A stretch of 64,000 nt of DNA from contig QAOA01003368.1 in NCBI GenBank assembly GCA_003255065.1, positions 69,145-133,144 on the forward strand, in the 5' to 3' direction. Below, in pieces: positions 36,175 to 45,960 of this stretch (positions are counted from its first letter, which is position 1; the number at the start of each line of letters is the position of its first letter). A model generated the notes under the pieces. That model had not been told where the DNA came from. It did no database searches and saw only the letters and a list, made by a program, of their open reading frames with translations. The DNA comes from Cercis canadensis. Its lineage: Eukaryota > Streptophyta > Magnoliopsida > Fabales > Fabaceae. A program made the translations under genes and the position numbers.

Positions 36175-38025
36175 CTCGAGCAGGAGTTTATTAAATGAAA
36201 AACGGAAGACTGGGGCCCTTTACAAAAAGTCCGGGAAACCAGAAACGGAATACCTAGGTCGCAAGGCAAGGGAAAATGGAACCCCACTTCGACTCACCAA
36301 GGAGAAGGTAAGTACTTTTATATCGTTTCTTCTGAAGTGATATAGATCAATGCCTGGACTGGTCTTAGTACTTTTCAATTTCTTTTTTAGTTGTTGCAAT
36401 TTACAAATTCTATCCACCATTGCATGATATGATAGAATCTCCCTTGGTAGTTTTCCTCTGCTTTCCATTGAGAAACAGCTGCAGAGGACTTTGATTTTGA
36501 GTTTTGACCATGTGGTGGTAAAAAATTTGCTTCTTTTGCCTTGTGGAGTGATTTCTGAGATTGTCTCATATAGGGGTTAAATTGGGGGTTTAAGTGGGGT
36601 GAGATTTTAGCTGGGTTCTGTTGGCAGCTAGAAAGTGTTGTTACTGCTCGTACTCTGAGTCAGAAAAAGGAAGAGGAAGATGAAGGTCGAGACTACAAAG
36701 GGGGAATGGTAAAGCAATGAGAGAGAGCACCACACATTTTGCCAATGCAGAAACAAGGTTTTTCTGGTTTTTGTAGAAGCTTCTGATGTAATTTGAGTTT
36801 TTCACTATAACTAGTACATTTTCCAATTTTTGCATTTTATATACAAATCTGTGACTGTTCACATATAATGCTTTAGTTGTGCCATTGCCATTCATGAATT
36901 ATGCTATTCACAAGCATACTGACAGAACTCTTATTATTTCTTTATATTACTATTTTTTTTATTGCAAATTTGCTGGGGATTAATAACCAAAGTAAAAGTA
37001 AGATAGGAATTTAAGAACAAAAAGGATTACATTGTGCTGCCCTTTGCATAGGTGGTACCATTTGTTTGAGTTTTGGAGATAAAGGTTTTCAAGGGAATAA
37101 GCAACTTGCTTTGTCATAGTTGAGTGTTTCTTTTTCTTCTTTTTACTTAACCATCCTTTTGGTCCTGCCGGTTGTCATCATTGTTGCTACGATTTGTTAA
37201 CTAATGTGAACTGCTGTTAGTTTGTTTAGACCTGTGATTTGCTTCAGTTCAATTGTTATGCTTTTTATTTTAATTGTTTTTGAGTTAAAATGGGCGCACC
37301 TTGTTGTTCCTGAGTTATGCTCCTGCTCTTTGGTTACTTCAATTAAGTACATTTCATTTCAATCTGGTTGTTATCTTGAAGTTTAGGGCAAGTCAAGCCT
37401 TTTGGTGCTTGCAATATGTAGTGGAAATTTAGGGAAAAAGGAGCATGGCTATTTAGTTTAAGCGAGTGAGTGTTGAATTGTTTTTTCTTTGTTGAGGCCG
37501 AAGTGTGCTTATAAATTCTACATGTGCTGAATTCCTCCTCTTAGGCTCTTAACCTTTCAGAAATTACCTGTCCATTATGTCTTGCTGTTTTTGCCAAGTA
37601 TGATATTTGCAGATCTAATAACATAGTAGATACTGTTGTAGTGTTTGTTTTGGGAGATGCTTATTAATGGCCTGTATACTTGTAATTTTGTTGGATGTCA
37701 GGCTGGTGGGTTGAAGACTCTCACTCTCAACAGCTTATATGATGAAGTAGCATATATGGCCCCGAATCCATTTGAAGTGCAAGATCCATTTGCTTTATCA
37801 AGAAGCATCCCTCCCCCACCCAATGTCCAAATGGCAGGAATGGCTCAGCAGCAAGCAAATCCATTTGGTCCTTACCAACCATATCAGCCACAACCACAGC
37901 AGCAGCAAATGTTGATGAATCCAACAAATCCCTTTGGCGATGCAGGAGGATTTGGGGCATTTCCTATGAATCCCACTTCTCACCCACAAAATAACAATCC
38001 ATTCGGAAGCACAGGCTTGTTATAA
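36175..38025 (+). pseudogene. possible chimeric gene: unknown exons plus last exon of an ANTH clathrin assembly protein
   Basis: The last exon, 37702-38025 (108 codons), is clearly the C-terminus of a plant ANTH/CALM-type clathrin adaptor: AGGLKTLTLNSLYDEVAYMA, NPFEVQDPFALS, repeated NPF motifs and a final NPFGSTGLL. The ANTH domain that should precede it is not found upstream. Instead two exon-like open segments occur: about 36175-36307 (reads KRKTGALYKKSGKPETEYLG, then RKARENGTPLRL, ending at a GTAAGT donor) and 36628-36708 (LESVVTARTLSQKKEEEDEG, ending ATG before GTAAAG). All joins are phase 0. I do not recognise the upstream part and cannot place a start codon. A decayed duplicate with chance frames is the main alternative. 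Confidence 0.45.
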
Positions 38026-38347
38026 GAAAACTTATTTTGGGGATGTTATATATGTAATCAACCAAGTTGGTTTTTGTTCATTCAGAAATGAGTAGAATGT
38101 AGCATGGCTTACCTATTTGTTTTTAGATAGATGATTTCTAGAATGGACTTGTTTGCCTTGTAAAGACGTAATAACACTGAGAATGTAATAATAATTTTAT
38201 AATATACAGAATAGTGAGATCTTTTTTTTTTCTTTGGATATATCCCAAACTCTCAAATTCAAGCATGTATAATCTCATCCATGTTCATATATACTGTACT
38301 TTGCAAACATTGACAGATAAATATATAACATAAAATAATTTTTAATG

Positions 38348-38350
<3 letters not shown>

Positions 38351-38382
<32 letters not shown>
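38351..38382. repeat. (AT)16 microsatellite
   Basis: A perfect AT dinucleotide run 3' of the clathrin-adaptor exon. Confidence 0.95.
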
Positions 38383-38384
<2 letters not shown>

Positions 38385-38399
38385 CTTGTTATATATGGG

Positions 38400-38693
38400 T
38401 CTCACTATAAAAATGATTTAGAATAGTAATTTATTTATTTATTCATCCAAATTTAGATAGGTGTATTTTTGAAAAAATAACCAAGATTCTCAAGAAAGTA
38501 ACATTTGAACTAAACATGAATTATTAGATTTTCAAGAGTAAATATTTAACATTTAACATTCTTAAGAATGTTTATAGTTAATCAAACGTAAATTATAAGA
38601 TTCTTGGGAATAGGATTCTTAGGAACAAGATTCTCAAAAATGATATTTTTCGGGAACTAAAAAAAAATCCTTATATCAAACGCTCCCTTATAG
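38400..38693. mobile_element. AT-rich MITE-like repeat, copy c
   Basis: Read on the minus strand it begins AAGGGAGCGTTTGATATAAG followed by a T-tract, like copies a and b. It contains TTAATCAAACGTAAATTATA, close to copy a. Its end overlaps the last codons of the small peptide gene at 38671-38949. The left boundary near the microsatellite is not resolved. Confidence 0.5.
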
Positions 38694-38949
38694 TGATCTC
38701 ATTCTCATCCCAAACACCTGGCCATCCATTTGCCATAGTGACTTGCGTAGACAAGGCCATATTTTCTTTTGGACACCATTTAGCACAGCGTTCTTCACTT
38801 TTCTGTTTCATCTCTTGTGAACGAATGCCATCGTATTGAAGAGGAGGAGTCATAGTAGGCTCATCAGTTTGCACTGGCATTGCAAATAGAAAAAGTGTTG
38901 TTAACACAGTTGTCATCAGCACAATTTTCTTTCTCCCTTGCCTTGCCAT
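38671..38949 (-). CDS. small secreted peptide, cluster member A
   Basis: A 92-residue single-exon protein. Residues 1-26 form a signal peptide (MARQGRKK followed by a Val/Leu/Phe core, cleavage likely near PVQTDEP). The mature part is Pro/Thr-rich and then has ERCAKWCPKEN, a C-x3-C motif shared with member B (ERCSKWCAAEN), and LSTQV..NGWPGVWDE. It has only two cysteines. The last residues RERLI and the stop are supplied by the end of the MITE-like repeat at 38400-38693, so the native C-terminus is probably lost. No database family is recognised. The shared leader style links it to the loci at 40.5-48.6 kb on the same strand. Confidence 0.6.
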   Translation of the reverse strand: MARQGRKKIVLMTTVLTTLFLFAMPVQTDEPTMTPPLQYDGIRSQEMKQKSEERCAKWCPKENMALSTQVTMANGWPGVWDENEITIRERLI

Positions 38950-40522
38950 GATTCCTTTTAGTACTCTGATTTTGTTTGTATAAATTAAGTAGAAGTCCAA
39001 TAAAACTCATGATTTATAATAGACTCTAAAATCTTGTAGCTTTCTGAAAATCAAATTAATTGTGGAGAAATCATAACATCAGAATTACTTTAATTAATTC
39101 AATATTATATCATTCTCTTATATGAACTATGAAGAGTGTTCTAGGTTATTAGACTAACTGAAGAGCCATTAAAGTGGTGAATTTTTGGAATTTCATACCA
39201 GATTTTGGTTAAATTAACGTCTTTCTAGCTTCTACGCTTACAGTAACCATACGTAAGTTACTATGTGATATAATCTCGTGACTTTCTTTTTTTAAAGAAA
39301 AAAAGGAATATTTTGCTGTTAAATTCCAACCATGATGTATGAAGGAAAGGATGAGAGCAAAACAAAATGGTAACTTCACGAGCTTGGAGCGTTGCTTAGA
39401 GAATTTTAGACGATATCTCTTTGGAGATAACTTGGATCAAGACAATTCTTTAATGATGTCAACTATGAGAAATTAGGCTTTTAAACCACTCATTGAACTT
39501 TCAAAAATGATCATATGAATTAAACGGCTTGTGGCCAAATGATACTAATTAAGATCATTCTCAAAATTTATAAATTTCATATTCGAATCTAAAATCGTAA
39601 CAAAAAAAATATCATATGAAGGTCTCAAATTTTAAGAAAGAACAATGGAACTATGACAATTCCGTTTGAGTATTACTTTGATAATATCCATGATTTGAAA
39701 GGTGAGGGATGCCATTGAGGTCGTGGCAAAAATAAGTGAATGGGCATTCTTTAAAATCACATGGAACTCAAATGTCAAATTTGTTGCTTCTTTAAAAGAG
39801 ACTCAGAATTTCAATTTGAATTAGTATCAAAATTTGCTGCTTAAGGTTTGGTCTGGAAATCGTTTGGGTAATTGAGGTGGAACAACATGGATTACTGTAG
39901 CTAGTGTTTGTGCTCGAATTATTAAAGTTATTATCCTATTTGTTTGTCTTTTCCAGCGAGATGTTCATCCATCACACTTGAAATAAACTATAAAAAATTT
40001 GGAAAATTTCAATTGTTTTCACATGGTATATATAGACTGAGTTCCATATATCGTGGATATTAATAATCTAACTCACCTTTCTGAGGATAAAATGGAGAAA
40101 ATTAGTATGTATGGTTTATTTATCTGTACAATGAAGAAGATAAAAAAAAAACGAACAAGAAATTACTACATATTACTATCATTTTCTTCTGTCACTACGC
40201 ACCAAAGTCTTGTTGGATCTTGTCTTCGTAGCTGATAATTATTGCAGGTTGCATTTGGTGGTAGGTTTATATAATTAAATATATGGATTTATAGTACTGT
40301 AATATATATGATGAAAGACAAAGGCAATTTCTTAACAAAGAATAATAAACCATGTAGAAGATGTTGTATGGTAATATGTGGAAAAGGTACAACTCCATAG
40401 CAACATTAACTTGACATTGATAGGGATTTTAACAAAAAGCACCATGTAGAGTTGCTTGACTCAATATATTGAACTTGTAAACCCAAATGATAACCGCCAT
40501 TTATTTAGCTTATACTTATCAT
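38950..40522. other. spacer between peptide loci A and B
   Basis: AT-rich sequence including the promoter of member A. The plus-strand open frame at 40053-40235 is Lys/Ile-rich and unsupported. No gene or terminal-repeat element is recognised. Confidence 0.45.
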
Positions 40523-40850
40523 CTAATCTTCTATTTGAAGTTCCATTCTAACCTCTTCCCAAACATGAAGCCATGCATTTATTGAAACGATTTGTGTAGA
40601 CAAGCCCGCTCTTCTTTTATTTTCGGCAGCACACCATTTAGAACAGCGTTCCTTGTTTTTGGTTTTGATCTTAATTAGCCAGTGAACCAAGAGCGTCAAC
40701 GAGAGGAAAATGCGAAAGCCCTAAATCATGAACCTTAGAATGAAGAGAAGGGGTGACAATCTCTTCAGTTTGCACTGCAACTAGTGCGTGCGTGATCGTT
40801 AACACCATTAGGGTCACAAACACAACTCTCTTCATGGCATGTTTAGCCAT
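40523..40850 (-). CDS. small secreted peptide, cluster member B (tiny intron or frameshift)
   Basis: The N-terminal frame (MAKHAMKRVVFVTLMVLTIT then ALVAVQTEEIVTPSL) encodes a signal peptide and reaches a stop at about 40671. A second frame continues KTKNKERCSKWCAAENKR and ends at 40523, clearly homologous to member A (ERCAKWCPKEN, LSTQ, VWE). The two can be joined in frame by removing 64 bases with GT...AG ends (40733-40670), giving 87 residues that line up well with A. That is very short for a plant intron, and the CTAAT branch-like site is only a few bases from the acceptor. A 1-bp frameshift in a pseudogene is an equal possibility. Confidence 0.5.
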
Positions 40851-41547
40851 GGCTCCTCTCACCATCTTAGTTTTTCTTGGCTGTAAAATTGAATAAAACC
40901 ATAATTTATAGGACCTAAACTTGTAAGCTTGTACCTTTCTAACAGTTCAAGTAACAAGGAAATCATAAAATAAAGATTATTTTTTATTGAAAATGTTATT
41001 GGACCGTATTTAATTACATGTAATAATTTATAAACGCTCTTAGGTTAAATGAAGAGCTATAAGAAGCAGTGAATTGTGGCATTTGGCTATAGTCTCTCTT
41101 TTATATATATATATATGACTATAGTGACATCTCTTGACGTCGATTAAGTCACTTATCACATATAGTGGTTAATATTCTATAGTTATGGTGTTTACTCAAT
41201 ATTTATATTCATATTGATTGATGATGGTGATCATGGTTCATTGCAAAAAAAATTAGTAATGGAAAAAAAATGAATTTCAAATCGCACCATGAAGTCACTA
41301 AAATTTGTAAAATAAAAAAAAATGTCGGAAAGAAAATTACATCGGAAACGTATATGAAGCCTTTTGGAAATGCAAAATTTAGTAGAGCATTTCTGTATTT
41401 TCTGTTGGTTATTTTTCCTTTATTCTCTCTAGTTTGTTATTGGTGTTATGCAGCTGTTATGCAGAATATTCTAGAGGAAATAGTTAGTCATTCCTCACCT
41501 TCTATATATGTCATACTTGTACTCTTCTTTCACTAAGAGAATGAGAA
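40851..41547. other. spacer between peptide loci B and C
   Basis: AT-rich. It contains the upstream region of member B and a short AT run at about 41103-41117. The plus-strand open frame 41270-41536 lies antisense and downstream of member C and has no recognisable domain. Confidence 0.4.
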
Positions 41548-41658
41548 TTAGCATTTTTCTTCCTCTGGTTTACCATTTGTAATACCCTCATCTTCAGCTT
41601 CCACCTCCATTACAAGGATAATGGTCAGTGTCATTACCATTACAACTTTCTGATTCAT
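41548..41658 (-). pseudogene. truncated secreted-peptide locus, cluster member C
   Basis: A 36-residue open frame starts MNQKVVMVMTLTIILVMEVE and continues AEDEGI before stopping at KPEEEKC. The leader closely resembles those of members D, E, F and G (M-D/E/N-x-K-hydrophobic-VE-acidic). Almost no mature peptide remains, so this is probably a decayed copy. Confidence 0.45.
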
Positions 41659-42785
41659 GCTTCTTTTCGCCCTTCAATTTCTTTTTTGTTACAATCACCA
41701 AGTTGTTGTATGAAATCTTCATATATAGATATATATATTTTGAAGGGCTATTAAGAGTGGTGACTTTTGGCATCAGCTAATGCAATTTCGGTGTGATTGT
41801 CATATCTTTGGACTAGTCTCAATGGGACATTATAGTATAATTATCTTATATGATTAGTTTTGGACAATAAAATATAAGATGGGTTCAGTACATGAATTTT
41901 GTTTCGTTTGGTTGCATTTCGTTCAAAATGTTAACAGTGAACTTCAAAGGGTCGAAGGGAGATAATGGATGAAGCCGTTCGCAAGACCAACTTGATCCTC
42001 TGCCCCAGCAGATAAGGAATCAATGGAATCAGACTGTGATTGGATTTTAAAAGGGTACCATTTGGTCGTATTTTCTTTTTTGTTTTGTTTTGTTTCAAGT
42101 GGTTTCTTGCTGAATACAAAATCTGTCTTTTGTTTACAATGCTCAATTATATCAGTTACACTTGCTGAGTATTAGACGAAAATCATCATAAGTTTTGGGA
42201 TAATTGATTTTTTGATATGGTAGTAGAGATTCTTTAATCAAATGGTTGGAAGTTAGATCCTTGTCTGATGTCTCCCATCACAAAAGAAATGCTCACGTCA
42301 GCAGCTTAATAGTGTATTTTATGCCGCAGTAGAAGATAACGCGATACATTACATATATAACAATGACATATAAGCACGTCTATCAACTCTACTGACGGCA
42401 AACAACCTAATTTGTACACAATGCCCTAATTAGAACGTGGAATTTTTCTGTTAGTCAATTTTGCATCTTGTAATTTCCTCCGATTTGGACATATAGATAC
42501 TCAATATTTGGCCCATTGTATCCAGACCCATTTAGCCAAATGCACACATCATCAAATCTATATATGCCTATCATATCTCTTGGTCATTACCTATAAATAG
42601 CCCCCAACAATAAGTATATGGATTTTTGATTCTTCTTCAGTGTTTATATACTATGTAGCTCAGACCGTACTAACTTAAACATCGGAGCTCGGGTATCATC
42701 ACTGACTCTTGACCATCTGTTTTTGTGCAGTTATTATACACTCAACTCCATTCACCATCCGACCTCTAGTCCAAATTAGGCATTG
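41659..42785. other. spacer between peptide loci C and D
   Basis: No gene is recognised. The short minus-strand frame 41931-42146 has no signal or homology that I can see. Around 42540-42720 the sequence is somewhat promoter-like (CTATAAATAG at about 42591) on the plus strand, but no gene follows in that direction. Confidence 0.4.
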
Positions 42786-42947
42786 TCAAGACCAATGGCA
42801 ATGATCACTAAAACCATGTAAGAGAAAATGATGAACTTTAAGAGAATTAATTGTGGGACGGAGAGGGCCCTCATAATCATCAGTTTCCACCAAAATCAAG
42901 ACAAGGATGATGATAAAAACCATTACTAAGAGAAGTTTTCGATCCAT
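42786..42947 (-). CDS. small secreted peptide, cluster member D (short)
   Basis: A 53-residue open frame, MDRKLLLVMVFIIILVLILV then ETDDYEGPLRP and SLKVHHFLLHGFSDHCHWS. The leader is nearly the same as in member G (MDRKLVLVMVFTIMLIMVAV), and the EGP.RP..SLKVH.FL stretch matches E and G. It stops before the C-x3-C region seen in member E, so it is either a short secreted peptide or a truncated copy. Confidence 0.5.
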   Translation of the reverse strand: MDRKLLLVMVFIIILVLILVETDDYEGPLRPTINSLKVHHFLLHGFSDHCHWS

Positions 42948-43236
42948 GGCTAGCTCTCTTGCCTTTCAATTGTATTTCTGTATCTGAACCAAATCTTCAT
43001 TTATATATTGGATCAACGGGTTATCTTAGCGTGATACATTTAATTTTTAAAAGGCATTCTGGGTAATTAATGGAATGAAGGGATATTTAATTAAAAGTGG
43101 TCACATTTAGATATAACATAATGTGATTGTGGTGTGATCACCGTGCATATAACTTAATTAATATCAATAAACTAAATAGTTTGTAGCTAAGTGATCGAAT
43201 TCAAAGTTGTTGCTAAAAGTACCAATTTTTTTTTAG
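42948..43236. other. upstream region of member D
   Basis: AT-rich spacer. CATTTATATATTGG at about 42999-43012 could hold a TATA box for the minus-strand peptide gene, judged by position only. Confidence 0.35.
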
Positions 43237-43510
43237 AGAGCTACTATTTTCGCACCTCAGTTTGCTAATGTTATACTCTTTTTAATGTTTAATATGATAT
43301 AGATTAAATTACCCTCATTCAAAATTAAAAAGTTTTTAAAATTTAACTAATCATAATATTCTTTTTACCTCTTATTAATTGTAGCTCCATTATTTAGTTA
43401 AAAATAGAATATATGATTAGTCAATTTTTTAAAAAAATTATTTTTAAATGAGGGTAATTTAGTCTATATTATATTTAGACTTTAAAGATGATGTAGAAAT
43501 AGTGGCTTCC
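43237..43510. mobile_element. MITE, family member 2
   Basis: The left end AGAGCTACTATTTTCGCACC and the right end, reversed (GGAAGCCACTATTTCTACAT), form inverted repeats that continue into TAGATTAAATTACCCTCATT and TAGACTAAATTACCCTCATT. The same consensus is found in the 212-bp element at 31821-32032. This copy is longer in the middle. No unambiguous target duplication was seen. Confidence 0.65.
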
Positions 43511-44404
43511 AAAATTTAATATCAATAGAGCATACTAATATTTTTTATTTTTGTCATTAAATAGATAGAGTTAAATTTTCTAGCTAGGGATATGGGATAA
43601 GATGATAGTATAAATTATTGATTAGTTGTGACTTGTAAAAAATATGATATGATCATGTATATAGCTGCTTGAGTTATAAAACGAGACATACTCATTTTTT
43701 TCCCATAAACCTTTTATTTCTGTAATAAAGGCAAGATTCACATTTCACATTAATTAATTGTTAAAAAATAAAATTAAACCACAGTTAAAAGGAACCTCCA
43801 GAGGAGATTTGTATTAGTTGTCGTTTTGTTAAGAAATGTAATTTACCTTATTTGGATGGGGTATTTTATAATATTTGAAACCTCAAGGGTAGATTGAAAA
43901 TGTTAAAAAAGAAAGGATGTAAACTTTTATATTTTTGAACTGAAAATTGGTGGATGATTATAATTTATGTACCATCATGAGTCTACTTTCAAGTATTTTT
44001 TTTTCCAAAAAAAAAACTATAAAACGTATATATAATATGTCCTGACCAGTTATCTTATATATATGATAATACCTATATATCAATAATTTGTTGAATTGCA
44101 TCAACTTAAATTACAACTGAAACTTAAACATGGAGAGCAATCTTGATATTACGAGCATACTCTCTGAGATAAGAAGCAATCATGCACAAAAAGAATAAGG
44201 AAAGAAAAAGATAATCACTAAATTATTAACACAGCCAAAAACTAAAAATAATTATATATGTTTTTTTATCTTAATTATGAGTACATGATATTCATCTAAT
44301 AAGTATTAATAGAAAGTAGAACTATTTCGAAAATATTTAGTATGCTTGTGAGAATGAGCATAGCAGCTTTCAATTGTCCGAAATGTACCTCACATTCGCT
44401 CTGG
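43511..44404. other. spacer between MITE and peptide locus E
   Basis: Very AT-rich with homopolymers. No gene is recognised. Confidence 0.45.
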
Positions 44405-44671
44405 CTATGTGTTATTCATACATCTCCAAGCACATTTGAAAAGACGAAATTTGTATGAAATGGAATGAGTTTCTCTACTGAGTTCTCTCTTGCACTTTGT
44501 TTTGCATTTTCGTGCTAACTCCACTTCTTCTTGCCAACCCTGAAGAAAGAGGAAACCATGGACAGTAGGAGGTCTAACGGGATAAAAAGGAGCTTCATAG
44601 CCATCATATTCTGCTGGAACCAAGACAAGGAAAATGGCAAACAACATTACTACTGCAAGTTTTCCATCCAT
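44405..44671 (-). CDS. small secreted cysteine peptide, cluster member E (most complete)
   Basis: An 88-residue protein starting MDGKLAVVMLFAIFLVLVPA, a clear signal peptide, followed by EYDGYEAPFYPVRPP and VHGFLFLQGW. The C-terminal half has two C-x3-C pairs: RKCKTKCKREL and, 19 residues on, FKCAWRCMNNT. This paired C-x3-C spacing recalls alpha-hairpinin-type plant peptides, although the loop is longer than usual there and no family is claimed. An upstream in-frame ATG at 44716 would extend the leader, but homologues start at MD-K. It is the best-preserved member of the 38.7-48.6 kb cluster. The expected place is the apoplast; the function is unknown. Confidence 0.68.
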   Translation of the reverse strand: MDGKLAVVMLFAIFLVLVPAEYDGYEAPFYPVRPPTVHGFLFLQGWQEEVELARKCKTKCKRELSRETHSISYKFRLFKCAWRCMNNT

Positions 44672-45759
44672 GTCTAGCTCTTTTGTTACACTCACGCATT
44701 TGAATGAAACCTTCAAATAAAGTCATTTATAAGATCCAATTAAGCCCTTAAACAATTGGTTTTAAGAAATAATTGCACGGTTCATCATTCGGGTTTTCAA
44801 TTCATAGATATGAATAAGAACTCGAGGTGGTATACATATTTTTCGCAACAAAATAACTCTCGGATAAATCCAGATAATAGGCTATCAAGAGTTTATGACT
44901 TTGGCATTAGCTAGTGCCTATTGCGATTCTGTTGCAATCATTATATCTTTGAGCTACTTTGCTTTCAGTTATCACAGGGGTCAAGCTTGAAGGCTAAATT
45001 GCCTTGCTGGCATCCCTAACAAGCCTCATGAAATAGCCATAAACTTTTTAACTGAATAACCACATGTTTCCTTTTAAGTTTTAGAAACTTTTAAACTGTC
45101 ATTTTCAATCATTTTTCCAAAATAAAATGAAAGTATATCTGTATATGTACGCCTTGAACTTGTATGCTTTTATTGGTTTCGATGATGACATGAATGCAAG
45201 AAAATGTTAGATCGATATGCATTCTGACATTACATGTCCATGTATACATAATATTAACGGGCAATATTTAAGGAAATATTTTATTTACAATTTTATTGAT
45301 CACCTACTATATAAATATACTAATTTTGACGGCATTAGGTATGATTTAGTAATGATAAGAGGTTTAGATAATTTGTAGGAGGTTAAAAATTCAAACCTCC
45401 ATACTATTATATACACAAAAAAAAAAATACATTTAATTTGTTGAATTTTGAAAACTGATATTTTGGATTCAACAAATAGTTATGAAACTTTTTATTTAAG
45501 TACTTAAGTAATTTTTTTAAAATGTTGAAAATATGAATGAAAAATATGCATACATTACATGGGTAAACATTGAAGAGTTTATTTAATATTAATACTTGAC
45601 ATTTTTCTAAATGTTACAATGTCAAATTATTTTCTTATAAAAAATTACCTTATTTTGAAAAAAAAAATCATTAAGTTGTATTTTAATATTAGTTTTTGTT
45701 TGAAAACCTAATACCATTATATATTTGAAATCCTGCAAATGCAATGCACTCGCCTCTAG
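44672..45759. other. spacer between peptide loci E and F
   Basis: AT-rich with A-tracts. No gene or bounded element is recognised. Confidence 0.45.
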
Positions 45760-45768
45760 CTAGGTTAA

Positions 45769-45820
<52 letters not shown>

Positions 45821-45960
45821 CTCTTCAGCCGGAACCACCCAGCCGAACGATTCAGAAACCGAGTCATGGGACGCCGGCCAGGGCCCTCATCATCAGCTTT
45901 TACTGCAATCAGGAAAAGGATAATGGTCAACACCGTGACAACTCTAACTTTTGGTTCCAT
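45760..45960 (-). pseudogene. secreted-peptide locus F, disrupted by a microsatellite
   Basis: A 66-residue open frame begins MEPKVRVVTVLTIILFLIAV then KADDEGPGRRP, the cluster-type leader and acidic/Pro start. After AGWFRLKRE the frame runs straight into the (AT)22 microsatellite, reading alternating Ile-Tyr, and stops shortly after. The C-x3-C region is absent, so the gene was probably cut by repeat expansion or deletion. Confidence 0.5.
45773..45816. repeat. (AT)22 microsatellite inside peptide locus F
   Basis: An uninterrupted AT run followed by CTCTCT. It forms the 3' part of the open frame of cluster member F. Confidence 0.95.

Noticed and set aside
36036..36569. Three minus-strand open frames
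   Set aside because: They are antisense shadows of the plus-strand exon-like segment ending at the GTAAGT donor at 36308 and its intron; no domain seen.
41270..41536. 88-codon plus-strand frame with hydrophobic C-terminus
   Set aside because: Antisense to the downstream side of peptide locus C, Lys/Ile-rich start from A-tracts, no family.
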